A stretch of DNA of 64,000 nt from Thomasclavelia ramosa DSM 1402 (GCF_014131695.1 NZ_CP036346.1:2170001-2234000), one strand, 5' to 3'. Positions 16,490 through 25,093 are shown, numbered from the stretch's first letter. Numbers and translations are program-made. Notes: generated by a model not told the origin, from the letters alone.

Positions 16490-18350
16490 AATCTAATTCT
16501 AAGCCACCAGTGTATAACTGATAATAAGTTCCTTTTTCTTTAATCAATTTATCATGGTCACCACGTTCAATGATCCTTCCTTGATCAAGTACCATGATGG
16601 CATCAGAATTTTTAATTGTTGATAAACGATGAGCAATAACAAAAACTGTTCGTCCTTCCATCAGTTTATCCATTCCACTTTGAACAATACTTTCTGTTCT
16701 CGTATCAATACTTGATGTTGCTTCATCTAAGATCAATACCGGTGGATTAGCAACCGCAGCCCGAGCAATAGCTAGCAGCTGACATTGTCCTTGTGATAAA
16801 CTTGAACCATCACCACTCAAAATAGTTTGATACCCATGTTCTAAATGCATAATAAATTCATGAGCATTGGCTAGTTTTGCAGCTTCTATACACTCCTCAT
16901 CAGTAGCATCAAGTTTACCATAACGAATATTATCCATTACTGTACCAGTAAATAAATGTGTATCTTGCAAAACGATTCCTAACGATCTTCTCAAATCTGC
17001 CTTTTTAATTAATTTAATATCAATTCCATCATAAGTTATTGAACCTTTTTGAATATCATAAAAACGGTTGATCAAATTCGTAATAGTTGTTTTACCAGCT
17101 CCTGTAGCTCCAACAAAAGCAAGCTTTTCACCAGGTTTAGCAAATAAATTCATATCATACAAAATTGTCTTATTTTCATTATATCCAAATGTAACATCAT
17201 GAAAACGAACATCACCAGCTAAACGGACATATTCGATTGAACCGTCTGGTCGCTTATGCTCCCAAGCCCAAAGTCCAGTACGTTCTTTAACTGGAGATAA
17301 TGTACCATCAGCATTTTCTTTAGCATTAACTAAAGAAACATGACCAAGATCATCTTCAACCTCTTCATCCATTAATGCAAAGATTCTTTCTGCACCTGCC
17401 AATGCCATCAACACCATATTTATTTGTTGAGAAATTTGTCCAATTGGCTGATTAAAAGAGCGGTTTAATTGTAGAAAGGCAGCTAATGTCCCTACCGTTA
17501 AATCCATATAGCCATTAATCGCAAGAACACCACCTACAACCGCAACTAACACATAACTTACGTATCCTAAGTTTCCAATTAACGGCATTAAAATATTAGC
17601 ATATTTATTTGCTTGATATGCACTTTCAAATAATTCTTCATTGACTTTATCAAAATCAAATTTAGCTTCTTCTTCATGAGTGAAGACTTTAACAACTTTT
17701 TGTCCTTCCATCATTTCTTCAATAAAACCATTAACTTTACCTAAATTAGTTTGTTGAGCAAAGAAATACCGCCCACTACGATTAGTTACATGTTTAGAAA
17801 CTAATAACATTACACAAACCATCAAAACACTAATTATCGTCATTGGAATAGACATTACAATCATTGAAACAAGAACACAAACGATCGTTGTTGCTGAAAC
17901 AATAACCTGAGGTACACTTTGCGAAATCATCTGTCTTAAAGTATCAGTATCATTAGTATAGATTGACATGATATCCCCATGGTTATGAGTATCAAAATAA
18001 CGAATCGGTAATTTTTCCATATGTTCAAACATCGTATCACGAATTTCTTTTAACGATCCCTGAGTCACTTTAATTAAGAGCTTATTATAACTAAAAGTAG
18101 CAATTACTCCTACTGCATAAATTGCAATCATTTTCAAAATCGCATTCGTTAACGGTCCAAAATCAGGATTTGCCATATTAATATATGGTGTAATATAATC
18201 ATCGATTAAGCTTTTGATAAAGATTGTTCCCATAACACTAGCAATACTACTAACAATGATTAATAACAATATTGCAAAGCAGGTCTTTTTATGTCTTTTA
18301 ACAACAAATTTAAACAATCTTTTCATTGTTTTTCCCCGACTATTACTCAC
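16488..18350 (-). CDS. Heterodimeric ABC exporter, subunit with catalytic Glu
   Basis: 620 residues: six-helix transmembrane domain (about 20-320) then a nucleotide-binding domain. Walker A is GATGAGKTT, Walker B is VLILDEATSSID with the catalytic Glu, but the signature is LSQGQ rather than LSGGQ. The partner has the opposite defect, as in heterodimeric exporters (LmrCD, BmrCD) with one degenerate site. The GTG start at 18350 overlaps the partner's end by eight bases (GTGAGTAA) and has GGGAGG 8 bases before it; an ATG at 18326 is weaker. An insert of about 45 residues between the two domains (NAKENADGTLSPVKERTGLW) is notable. Probable multidrug or peptide exporter under MarR control. Confidence 0.93.
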   Translation of the reverse strand: MSNSRGKTMKRLFKFVVKRHKKTCFAILLLIIVSSIASVMGTIFIKSLIDDYITPYINMANPDFGPLTNAILKMIAIYAVGVIATFSYNKLLIKVTQGSLKEIRDTMFEHMEKLPIRYFDTHNHGDIMSIYTNDTDTLRQMISQSVPQVIVSATTIVCVLVSMIVMSIPMTIISVLMVCVMLLVSKHVTNRSGRYFFAQQTNLGKVNGFIEEMMEGQKVVKVFTHEEEAKFDFDKVNEELFESAYQANKYANILMPLIGNLGYVSYVLVAVVGGVLAINGYMDLTVGTLAAFLQLNRSFNQPIGQISQQINMVLMALAGAERIFALMDEEVEDDLGHVSLVNAKENADGTLSPVKERTGLWAWEHKRPDGSIEYVRLAGDVRFHDVTFGYNENKTILYDMNLFAKPGEKLAFVGATGAGKTTITNLINRFYDIQKGSITYDGIDIKLIKKADLRRSLGIVLQDTHLFTGTVMDNIRYGKLDATDEECIEAAKLANAHEFIMHLEHGYQTILSGDGSSLSQGQCQLLAIARAAVANPPVLILDEATSSIDTRTESIVQSGMDKLMEGRTVFVIAHRLSTIKNSDAIMVLDQGRIIERGDHDKLIKEKGTYYQLYTGGLELD

Positions 18351-20076
18351 TTAAAGTTCCTCCCTTCTTTTGTGTTTCATAAATTTCTTTATAAATTGCA
18401 CTAGACTCCAATAGTTCATCATTAGTACCCATAGCACTGATCTGACCATCATCTAAAACAATGATTAAATCAGCATCTTCAACTGAACTAATTCTTTGAG
18501 CAATAATTAATTTTGTTGTTCCAGGGATAACTTTTTTAAACGCACTACGAATCAATGCATCTGTTTTAGTATCAACTGCACTAGTTGAATCATCTAAAAT
18601 TAAAATTTTGGGTTTCTTTAGCAATGCACGAGCAATACACAATCTTTGCTTTTGCCCTCCAGAAACATTAGTTCCGCCTTGTTCTATATAGGTATCATAT
18701 TTATCTGGGAAACGTTGAATAAACTCATCTGCCTGAGCTAATTTACAAGCCTCCACAATTTCTTCATCACTAGCTTCTTTATTACCCCAGCGTAAGTTTT
18801 CTTTAATTGTTCCAGAAAACAAAACATTTTTTTGTAATACCATTGCAACTTCATTTCGCAATGTTTCCAAATCGTATTTTCTAACATCTTTACCGCCAAC
18901 TAAAACTTCTCCTTTAGTTACATCATATAACCGTGGAATAAGCTGAACAAAAGTTGATTTAGCACTACCGGTTCCACCAATAATCCCGATTGTTTGTCCA
19001 GATTTAATATGAACATTGATATCACGTAAATTAATTTCTTCTTGATCATCAAAATATGAGAAATTAACATTATTAAAATCAATTGAACCATCTTTAATTT
19101 CATAATCAGGCTCAGCAGGATTATGCAGCGTTGATTTTTCATTGATTACTTCACTAATACGTTGGGCTGAAGCAATTGACATAACTACCATGACAAATAC
19201 CATTGAAAACATCATTAAACTCATTAAAATCATCATTACATAGGTAAATAAACTAGTTAATTCTCCAGTAGTAAGATTTCCCCCGACAATTAAGTGTGCT
19301 CCAAACCAAGAAATTCCAATAATACATCCATATACAGTTAACTGCATTAGCGGCATATTAAAAACTAAATAGTTTTCTGCCTTTACAAATAGTTTATAAA
19401 TCAAAGTTGATGTCTTTTTAAATTTCTCGTCTTCATGTTCTTCACGAACATAAGCTTTAACAACCCGAATTCCATTAACATTTTCTTGAACTGAAGCGTT
19501 TAAATCATCATATGTGTTGAATACTCTTTTAAAATACGGATGAGCTCTAGTCATAAAGAAAACTAAAAGAACTCCTAAAAAGATAATTGCCACTAAAAAA
19601 ACCATAGCAATCTGAGCATTGATCGTAAAAGCCATGATCATGGCACTAACCATCATCAATGGGGCACGGATACAAGCTCTTATTAACATTTGAAAAGCAT
19701 TTTGGACATTAGTAACATCCGTCATCATTCTTGTAACCAATCCAGCAGTTGAATATTTATCAATATTAGCAAAAGAAAAATCTTGAATATTGTAATACAT
19801 TGCCTTTCTTAGATTTTTAGCAAAACCTGTTGAGGCCTTAGCGGCATATTTACCAGCCAAACCTCCTGCCGCTAAAGAAATAAAGGAAGCGAGCAATGTA
19901 ATGATTCCTAATTTAACAACCATATTCATATCTCTAACTTCTATTCCCTTATCAATGATCATCGCCATTAAAAGTGGAATTACAACTTCCAAAATAACTT
20001 CAACCACAACAAGTACAGGTGTTAAGATCGTATCTTTTTTATACTCTTTTATTTGGGCTAAAAGTGTTTTTAACAT
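18343..20076 (-). CDS. Heterodimeric ABC exporter, subunit with degenerate catalytic site
   Basis: 577 residues with six transmembrane segments followed by the ATPase domain. Walker A is GGTGSAKST, in which the usual glycine before Lys is Ala. Walker B is ILILDDSTSAVD with Asp in place of the catalytic Glu, while the signature VSGGQKQRL is canonical. Together with its neighbour it forms one normal and one degenerate ATP site. Start ATG follows GGGAGG. The gene is 55 bases downstream of the MarR gene, with a MarR-type palindrome in between, so drug- or signal-inducible expression is likely. Confidence 0.93.
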   Translation of the reverse strand: MLKTLLAQIKEYKKDTILTPVLVVVEVILEVVIPLLMAMIIDKGIEVRDMNMVVKLGIITLLASFISLAAGGLAGKYAAKASTGFAKNLRKAMYYNIQDFSFANIDKYSTAGLVTRMMTDVTNVQNAFQMLIRACIRAPLMMVSAMIMAFTINAQIAMVFLVAIIFLGVLLVFFMTRAHPYFKRVFNTYDDLNASVQENVNGIRVVKAYVREEHEDEKFKKTSTLIYKLFVKAENYLVFNMPLMQLTVYGCIIGISWFGAHLIVGGNLTTGELTSLFTYVMMILMSLMMFSMVFVMVVMSIASAQRISEVINEKSTLHNPAEPDYEIKDGSIDFNNVNFSYFDDQEEINLRDINVHIKSGQTIGIIGGTGSAKSTFVQLIPRLYDVTKGEVLVGGKDVRKYDLETLRNEVAMVLQKNVLFSGTIKENLRWGNKEASDEEIVEACKLAQADEFIQRFPDKYDTYIEQGGTNVSGGQKQRLCIARALLKKPKILILDDSTSAVDTKTDALIRSAFKKVIPGTTKLIIAQRISSVEDADLIIVLDDGQISAMGTNDELLESSAIYKEIYETQKKGGTLSE

Positions 20077-20099
20077 TTATATACCTCCCTAAAAATTAA

Positions 20100-20111
20100 A
20101 TAGCGTGCTAT
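20100..20111. promoter_or_regulatory. Putative MarR operator before the ABC exporter genes
   Basis: ATAGCGTGCTAT, a dyad identical (read on the other strand) to the sequence in front of marR at 20580-20591. It sits between a poor -35 (TTACTG) and -10 (TTTAAT) on the minus strand, upstream of the exporter start at 20076. Confidence 0.7.
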
Positions 20112-20128
20112 GAATAACAGTAAAATAA

Positions 20129-20152
20129 ATATTAAGAATTACTTCTTAATAT
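20129..20152 (-). terminator. AT-rich hairpin at the end of marR
   Basis: Ten-base stem ATATTAAGAA / TTCTTAATAT with a four-base loop, followed on the minus strand by TTATTTT. It includes the last codons and stop of marR. AT-rich, so it may only attenuate read-through into the exporter genes. Confidence 0.5.
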
Positions 20153-20560
20153 CTTAATCAAATAACTTTGTAAATTGTCTATTTCTTCTTTTGATAATGA
20201 TTCAACTAATTTTTCATCAGACTGTTGGAAAACAATCCGTAGCTGTTTATCCAGTTCTAAGGCCTTTTCAGTTACTTCAATATTTTTAGCACGAGCATCA
20301 TGACGACACGGTACCCGGGTAATTAATCCCTTTACTTCTAAACGATTCAAAATTCCAGTAACTGTAGGATTAGAAATATCTAATTCTTTTTCAATATCTT
20401 TTTGATTCACACTAATTCCTTTGTCGTGAGATTTAAACAAATAAATTAATGTAAATGTCTGTGAAGCAGTTAATCCAAATTTACTAAATTGTTTATTTAA
20501 ATGCTGTTCATGTAAATAAAAAACTTGTTTGATTAAAAATCCAATTTTTTTATTTGGCAT
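20132..20560 (-). CDS. MarR-family repressor of the ABC exporter
   Basis: 142 residues with the MarR winged helix: recognition region VNQKDIEKELDISNPTVTGILNRLEVKGLI (about 50-80) and wing RVPCRHDARAKNIEVT. MarR dimers bind short palindromes and release them on binding small molecules. Start at 20560 follows GGAGGTGG. One identical 12-base palindrome lies in its own promoter and another before the downstream exporter genes, which supports autoregulation plus control of the exporter. The ligand is unknown. Confidence 0.92.
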   Translation of the reverse strand: MPNKKIGFLIKQVFYLHEQHLNKQFSKFGLTASQTFTLIYLFKSHDKGISVNQKDIEKELDISNPTVTGILNRLEVKGLITRVPCRHDARAKNIEVTEKALELDKQLRIVFQQSDEKLVESLSKEEIDNLQSYLIKILRSNS

Positions 20561-20579
20561 TTTACCACCTCCAAAATAA

Positions 20580-20621
20580 ATAGCACGCTATATATTATAT
20601 GCAAATATTAGCAAATGTCAA
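20580..20621 (-). promoter_or_regulatory. marR promoter with operator
   Basis: Minus strand TTGACA (20621-20616), 16-base spacer, TATAAT (20599-20594): both boxes are consensus. The palindrome ATAGCACGCTAT (20580-20591) starts two bases past the -10, covering the expected transcription start, so bound repressor would block initiation. Confidence 0.8.
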
Positions 20622-20672
20622 CTATCTTTCAATAATTATTTATCATCTTTATAAGAGCTGATAAACGATAAA

Positions 20673-20694
20673 AAGCTAAGAATCATCTTAGCTT
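20673..20694 (-). terminator. Terminator of the nitroreductase gene
   Basis: Nine-base stem AAGCTAAGA / TCTTAGCTT with loop ATCA, then TTT on the minus strand. The nitroreductase stop codon lies in the stem. Confidence 0.75.
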
Positions 20695-21449
20695 TCTTCA
20701 TCCTCTTTTCCCCATTGTTCAATCCATAATTTAGATGAACGAGACATTTCTTCAATAAATGGATCAGTCCATTTGCGATTATAAATATCATCGACAAAAC
20801 TTCGTCCCCCACTGCTGCGATTAGCTAAAACTGCTCGATCATCAAACATTTTTACTAACTTTTCATCATCAAATTTTTCATAACGATCAACACTAACAAC
20901 ATATTTAGAATCAAAACGAGCAGGCTTAGTTCGATGTTGCTGCTGTTCTGTCGGATAACCCATTACAAGCATCCCCACTGGAGCTGTATATTGAGGTAAA
21001 TTTAATAATTCACGATGTACTTCATACTGCTCAATGATATCACCGATAAAACAACTTCCTATTCCTAAACTTTCAGCTGCAACAACGGCATTTTGAGCTG
21101 CAATCAAAGTATCACTAAATGCTAATAAAAAATCACCATATGATGGCGAACGCATCTGTTCTTCACCATGATAATATTTAAATGCATCATACCATTTTTG
21201 ATAATCAGCAACAAAGATTAAAACTAGGGGTGCTTTTGCAATAAACGGCTGATTATCACACGTCTTCGCTAATTTTTCTTTAATAGCCTGATCTTGTATA
21301 TCAATAATCGAATATAATGTCATATTCCCTGCAGTCGGAGCCTGAATGGCTGCATTAAAAATTAATTGTTTTTCTTTAGCCTCAATTGGTTTATCTTGAT
21401 ATACACGAACCGATTTACGCTCAAATAACTGCTTAATTGTATTATTCAT
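20688..21449 (-). CDS. Nitroreductase family (NfsA/FRP-like) FMN oxidoreductase
   Basis: 253 residues from the ATG at 21449 after AGGAGG. The family uses FMN and NAD(P)H to reduce nitro compounds, flavins or quinones. The FMN-binding N-terminus FERKSVRVYQDKPI, the core APTAGNMTLYSII, AAESLGIGSCFIGDI and VGMLVMGYPTEQQ are all present. The C-terminal tail (RSSGGRSFVDDIYNRKW) fits the longer NfsA-like group. It stands alone between two terminators. Physiological substrate unknown. Confidence 0.9.
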   Translation of the reverse strand: MNNTIKQLFERKSVRVYQDKPIEAKEKQLIFNAAIQAPTAGNMTLYSIIDIQDQAIKEKLAKTCDNQPFIAKAPLVLIFVADYQKWYDAFKYYHGEEQMRSPSYGDFLLAFSDTLIAAQNAVVAAESLGIGSCFIGDIIEQYEVHRELLNLPQYTAPVGMLVMGYPTEQQQHRTKPARFDSKYVVSVDRYEKFDDEKLVKMFDDRAVLANRSSGGRSFVDDIYNRKWTDPFIEEMSRSSKLWIEQWGKEDEES

Positions 21450-21490
21450 AATTTTCCTCCTGAAATCCCTATTGTCTATATTATACACAA

Positions 21491-21525
21491 AATAACAAGT
21501 AGATACCTAGTATCTACTTGTTATT
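21491..21525. terminator. Bidirectional-looking terminator with perfect 16-base stem
   Basis: AATAACAAGTAGATAC and its exact complement flank the loop CTA. The stop codon of the ABC-F gene (21514-21516) is inside the right arm. On the minus strand the stem is followed by TTGTGTATAAT, so the T-run is short. Confidence 0.75.
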
Positions 21526-23109
21526 TTCTTTATATTCTAAATATTCATCATATGTTGATAAACGATCTAAAATACCATTTTCATTAAATTCAATAATTCG
21601 ATCAGCAATTGTTTGAACAAACTGATGGTCATGGCTGGTAAATAAAATATTCTCCTTAAAATTAATAAGTCCTTGGTTTAGGGCTTGAATTGATTCCAAA
21701 TCAAGGTGATTAGTTGGTTCATCTAAAACTAAAACATTAGCTTCGGCCATCATCATCTTAGCCAGCATACAACGAACCTTTTCGCCTCCTGATAATACCG
21801 AAGCTTTTTTTAGCGCTTCTTCACCAGAAAACAACATTCTTCCTAGCCAGCCCCGAAGATCTTGCTCATATTCATCTTTAACCGAGAATTGACGCAACCA
21901 GTCTACTAAAGTTAAATCACAGTTATTAAAAAACTCGGAATTATCTTTAGGAAAATATGATTGTGACGTCGTTACTCCCCATTGGAAAGTTCCTTCATCC
22001 GGTTCAATTTCACCCATAATGATTTTAAAGAATGTCTCTGTTGCTTTAACATCGCCGACGAAAGCTACTTTTTCTTTAGGATTAATTGAGAAACTAACAT
22101 TATTTAATAATTTAATACCATCAACTGTTTTTGATAATCCTTCTACTTTTAAAACAATATTTCCAACTTCTCGACCTGGTTTAAAAGCGATAAACGGATA
22201 ACGACGAAGAGAAGGCTTAATATCAACCATTTCTAAGTTATCTAATAATTTTTTTCTTGAAGTTGCCTGCTTAGCTTTAGAAGCATTAGCACTGAACCGC
22301 GCAATGAATTCTTCCAATTCTTTTTTCTTAGCCTCTGCCTTTTTATTTACTTCTTTAGCTTGTTGTAATTGTAATTGGCTATATTCATACCAAAAATCGT
22401 AATTACCAACATATAATTGAATTCGCGAGTAATCAATATCAGCAATATGTGTACAAACTTTGTTTAAGAAATAACGGTCATGGCTGACAACAATAACAGT
22501 ATTTTTAAAATTCAATAAGAAGTTTTCTAACCAGCGAATACTGTCTAGATCAAGGTGGTTAGTTGGTTCATCTAATAATAAAACATCAGGATTCCCAAAT
22601 AATGCCTGAGCAAGCAAAACTTTTACTTTTTGGTTTCCATCTAATTCTTTCATTTTTAAATTATGTAACTCTTCACCAATCCCTAAACCATTAAGCATGA
22701 TTTCTGCATCTACTTCGGCATTCCATCCATCCATTTCTGCGAATTCACCTTCAAGTTCAGCTAACTTGATTCCGTCTTCATCATTGAAATCAGGTTTAGA
22801 ATATAATACTTCTTTTTCTTGCATAATTTCATAAAGACGTTTATTACCCATGATAACAGTTTCTACAACACCATTTTCATCATAAGCAAAATGATCTTGC
22901 TTCAAGACCGATAAACGTTTATGTGGTTCTAAAATTACTTCACCTTTATTAGGCTCAATTTCTCCAGCTAAAATTTTTAAAAAAGTACTCTTACCAGCTC
23001 CATTAGCACCGATGATTCCATAACAATTACCATCAGTGAATTTAACACTTACATTTTCAAACAAGGCACGATCACCATATTGTAAAGATACATTTTGTGT
23101 AGATATCAT
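21514..23109 (-). CDS. ABC-F ATPase (YbiT/YkpA-like)
   Basis: 531 residues with two ABC domains and no membrane segment. First Walker A is GANGAGKST near residue 37, Walker B LLLDEPTNHLDLDS. The first signature is changed (LDGNQKVKV) while the second is LSGGEKVRC, followed by VLVLDEPTNHLDLES. The linker between the domains is Lys/Ala-rich (AEAKKKELEEFIARFSANAS), as in the ABC-F ribosome-binding P-site tip region. The second Walker A is poor (GDVKATETF replaces GxxGxGKST), a known feature of YbiT-like proteins. Such proteins act on stalled or initiating ribosomes; antibiotic protection is possible but not indicated. Confidence 0.92.
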   Translation of the reverse strand: MISTQNVSLQYGDRALFENVSVKFTDGNCYGIIGANGAGKSTFLKILAGEIEPNKGEVILEPHKRLSVLKQDHFAYDENGVVETVIMGNKRLYEIMQEKEVLYSKPDFNDEDGIKLAELEGEFAEMDGWNAEVDAEIMLNGLGIGEELHNLKMKELDGNQKVKVLLAQALFGNPDVLLLDEPTNHLDLDSIRWLENFLLNFKNTVIVVSHDRYFLNKVCTHIADIDYSRIQLYVGNYDFWYEYSQLQLQQAKEVNKKAEAKKKELEEFIARFSANASKAKQATSRKKLLDNLEMVDIKPSLRRYPFIAFKPGREVGNIVLKVEGLSKTVDGIKLLNNVSFSINPKEKVAFVGDVKATETFFKIIMGEIEPDEGTFQWGVTTSQSYFPKDNSEFFNNCDLTLVDWLRQFSVKDEYEQDLRGWLGRMLFSGEEALKKASVLSGGEKVRCMLAKMMMAEANVLVLDEPTNHLDLESIQALNQGLINFKENILFTSHDHQFVQTIADRIIEFNENGILDRLSTYDEYLEYKENNK

Positions 23110-23397
23110 TAATTAAACTCCTTTTTACTAAGTCACATTATTATGTCATAAAGCAATGATTAAATCAATATAATTTATCATAAGATTGTTCAAATCAAGC
23201 TAATTATAACAATATTAGTATCTATCTTCATCATTATTTATTTTCCATAACAAAAAATAATTTAAATCTCCCATCTAAAATCAATATCAATATTTTAATG
23301 ATGTAAAAAAAGCCGAGCTAATAAAATCCTTTGCCCAACTGAATTTATTACAACGAAAATCGAACAAATAATAGAATAGAAGAATAAATTCAGTGAT
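23110..23397. other. Intergenic, no gene seen
   Basis: AT-rich stretch upstream of the ABC-F gene with no coding frame or RNA gene. The only structure is a perfect 12-base inverted repeat, ACTGAATTTATT (23338-23349) and AATAAATTCAGT (23383-23394), with a 33-base loop. It is close to the 3' side of the intron remnant and might be its domain VI or the old flanking DNA. Confidence 0.5.
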
Positions 23398-23414
23398 CTA
23401 TTGTCCCTCCCATT

Positions 23415-23445
23415 GAACCGTATGTACGGGTCTCGTATACGGCTC
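23415..23445 (-). ncRNA. Group II intron domain V
   Basis: Minus strand: GAGCCGTAT, ACG, loop AGACC, CGT, two-base bulge AC, ATACGGTTC. It forms the catalytic hairpin with the AGC triad (G-U pair at the third position) and the two-nucleotide bulge. It appears intact although the element lacks its protein. Confidence 0.82.
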
Positions 23446-23461
23446 TACATTTATATCGCTA

Positions 23462-23659
23462 TCACAAACTCTTAAGATAGTAATCGAGGGGATTGACTAA
23501 ACCTAGTTTGTCTCTTTTCTTTATACCTAAAACTTTTGATGATATTGTAAAATTTACGACATTCATCGCACTTCTTCTATACCATCCTAATCTTGTATTC
23601 ACACATTTATATATTTCTTCTTCACTAAACCCGCATCGACATGCCTTGTTTAGCTTCAT
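23462..23659 (-). pseudogene. Remnant of group II intron maturase C-terminus
   Basis: The frame encodes about 65 residues. The portion EEIYKCVNTRLGWYRRSAMN followed by SSKVLGIKKRDKLGLVNPLDYY resembles the last ~45 residues of group II intron reverse transcriptase/maturases. The reverse transcriptase and X domains are missing, so it cannot splice or mobilise the element by itself. The first residues are probably read-through of intron RNA rather than protein. Confidence 0.65.
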
Positions 23660-23813
23660 TAAATTTCTATTCGTAACCTCGAAGATTTTGTTACACTACT
23701 TCTTTCACCCATAACATCGCTGTTAATGACTTGCGGTTCACTATACTTGGCGGTAAATACCCGTGGTTGGGCTTTCACCAACTAGATGTATGCCATGCGC
23801 GGCACACTTAAAA

Positions 23814-23847
23814 AAACAATACAATGAAGTATCTCATTGTATTGTTT
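23814..23847 (-). terminator. Terminator of cotJABC and landing site of the intron
   Basis: Perfect 14-base stem AAACAATACAATGA / TCATTGTATTGTTT with loop AGTATC, followed on the minus strand by TTTTTTAA, then directly by the intron's 5' end. Confidence 0.88.
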
Positions 23848-23851
23848 TAAT

Positions 23852-24466
23852 TTACTTTTTATTGCATTTACCATTTCTAAATGCTGGATTATAGGCATAG
23901 TAATTATCACTGTTTAAATGCCCTTTAACGATCTCCAACGCTTCAGCAAATCTTTGATAATGAATAATTTCACGTTCTCTTAAGAAACGAATCGGTTTTT
24001 TTATTTCCTCATCATCAACAAGAGCTAAAATGTTATCATAAGTTGTACGTGCTTTTTGCTCTGCCGCCATGTCCTCCGTTAAATCAGTAATTGGATCGCC
24101 TTTAGATTGGAAATAGGCCGCTGTAAAAGGTACATTACTTGCACCTTGTGGATAAATTCCCAAAGTATGATCAACAAAATATTTATCATAACCTTGTGCT
24201 TTTATTTGATCAATTGTTAAATCTGTAGTTAATTGATATAAAATTGCACTGATCATTTCAACATGGGCTAATTCTTCAGTACCAATATCTGTCAATAACG
24301 CTTGAATTTCTGGATATGGCATTGTATAGCGTTGAGATAAATATCTAAGTGCCGCTCCAAGCTCTCCATCAGGTCCGCCTAATTGGTCAATAATAACTGC
24401 CGCTGCTTTTGCATTCGGTTTAGTAATGTTTATAGGGTATTGCAAACGTTTTTCGTACAACCACAT
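23852..24466 (-). CDS. cotJC: Spore coat protein CotJC (manganese catalase family)
   Basis: 204 residues, the normal CotJC length. It is a ferritin-like four-helix protein related to manganese catalases. Conserved positions are DQLGGPDGELGAALRYLSQR, TDIGTEELAHVEMIS with the Glu/His metal ligands, EDMAAEQKARTTYDNI and REREIIHYQRFAEAL. It overlaps cotJB by 37 bases and has GTAGGTGATC before its start. Last gene of the cotJABC operon, expressed in the mother cell during sporulation in Bacillus. Marks the organism as a spore former. Confidence 0.95.
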   Translation of the reverse strand: MWLYEKRLQYPINITKPNAKAAAVIIDQLGGPDGELGAALRYLSQRYTMPYPEIQALLTDIGTEELAHVEMISAILYQLTTDLTIDQIKAQGYDKYFVDHTLGIYPQGASNVPFTAAYFQSKGDPITDLTEDMAAEQKARTTYDNILALVDDEEIKKPIRFLREREIIHYQRFAEALEIVKGHLNSDNYYAYNPAFRNGKCNKK

Positions 24467-24717
24467 TTATGATCACCTACCCATGGCCAAGGTGCAGATA
24501 AGTAATCGTTTTGGTAAGCTCCAACTTCTCGATTTACTAAAGCATGACCTTGTTTTTGATATTCTTTTTTTGCTGCTTTTAAACGTGTTGCTGCCTCATT
24601 AAAATAATTCATCGCTTCTTTATCACAGGGATGAGTATCAATAAATAATGCAGAATCTTGCACTGCAAAATCCAACATCATGATTTGCATTAATAGATCA
24701 TCATTTTTCATCGGCAT
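24430..24717 (-). CDS. cotJB: Spore coat protein CotJB
   Basis: 95 residues. CotJB features are MLDFAVQDSALFIDTHPCDK near the start, EAMNYFNEAATRLKAAKKEY in the middle, and the Trp/Pro-rich LSAPWPWVGDHKC tail. Start ATG at 24717 follows GGGGTGA; a second ATG at 24711 would form an ATGA overlap with the cotJA stop. Middle gene of cotJABC, needed with CotJC for coat assembly in Bacillus. Confidence 0.92.
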   Translation of the reverse strand: MPMKNDDLLMQIMMLDFAVQDSALFIDTHPCDKEAMNYFNEAATRLKAAKKEYQKQGHALVNREVGAYQNDYLSAPWPWVGDHKCGCTKNVCNTL

Positions 24718-24842
24718 AACTCACCCCATGGCAAATCTAACTCTTCAAAGATAGTTCCAGAGTGAAAAGCTTTAACAATTGGATATATCTTTCTAAATTC
24801 TTGGCATTTTATTGATGAAATACCTAACTCTAATTTATTCAT
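24708..24842 (-). CDS. cotJA: Spore coat protein CotJA, short form
   Basis: 44 residues from the ATG at 24842, which follows a perfect AAGGAGG seven bases away. The sequence contains the CotJA pattern: a Pro/Tyr-containing core (FRKIYPIVKAFHSGTIFEEL) followed by DLPWGELCR. In CotJA the corresponding segment reads GTLFPELDxPY. It is much shorter than Bacillus CotJA (about 80 residues) but has the conserved centre. It overlaps cotJB by 10 bases and is the first gene of the operon. Confidence 0.82.
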   Translation of the reverse strand: MNKLELGISSIKCQEFRKIYPIVKAFHSGTIFEELDLPWGELCR

Positions 24843-24937
24843 TAAATTCCTCCTTCTACTCTAAATTATGAATATTGAAATAATTCGTATAGGTTAACAT
24901 CACAAGAAACTTATTTATAATATTTATTAATTTTTTA

Positions 24938-24966
24938 TTTACAAGATTTTACAATTATGTTATTAT
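24938..24966 (+). promoter_or_regulatory. Promoter of tRNA-Trp
   Basis: TTTACA (24938-24943), 17-base spacer, TATTAT (24961-24966), 18 bases before the tRNA. Confidence 0.65.
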
Positions 24967-24984
24967 TAATTGGCAGTTGGAAAT

Positions 24985-25058
24985 AGAGGTATAGTTCAAT
25001 GGTAGAATACCGGTCTCCAAAACCGTTGATGTGGGTTCGACTCCTACTACCTCTGCCA
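24985..25058 (+). tRNA. tRNA-Trp (anticodon CCA)
   Basis: Folds as a cloverleaf: acceptor AGAGGTA / TACCTCT, D arm GTTC / GAAT, anticodon loop CTCCAAA with anticodon CCA, and T arm GTGGG / CCTAC with TTCGACT loop. Discriminator G and an encoded CCA follow. The anticodon stem has one C-U mismatch at its base; the rest pairs well. Single tRNA gene with its own promoter and terminator. Confidence 0.95.
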
Positions 25059-25068
25059 GTAAACAAAT

Positions 25069-25093
25069 AAGTGGCTAATTAAGCCACTTTTTT
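25069..25093 (+). terminator. Terminator of tRNA-Trp
   Basis: Eight-base stem AAGTGGCT / AGCCACTT with loop AATTA, then TTTT. Confidence 0.85.

Larger units (their letters stand above)
23398..23807 (-). mobile_element. Internally deleted group II intron (group IIC-like insertion site)
   Basis: On the minus strand the element begins GTGTGCCGCGCATGGC (5' consensus GTGYG) at 23807, immediately after the terminator hairpin and T-run of cotJC. Domain I-like sequence follows (GGTGAAAGCCC pairing, GGTATTTACCGCC). A short fragment of the maturase C-terminus and a well-preserved domain V come next. A full element is about 2 kb; only ~410 bases remain, so most of the reverse transcriptase is gone. Insertion just past a Rho-independent terminator is the hallmark of the IIC class. 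The 3' boundary is uncertain. Confidence 0.8.
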
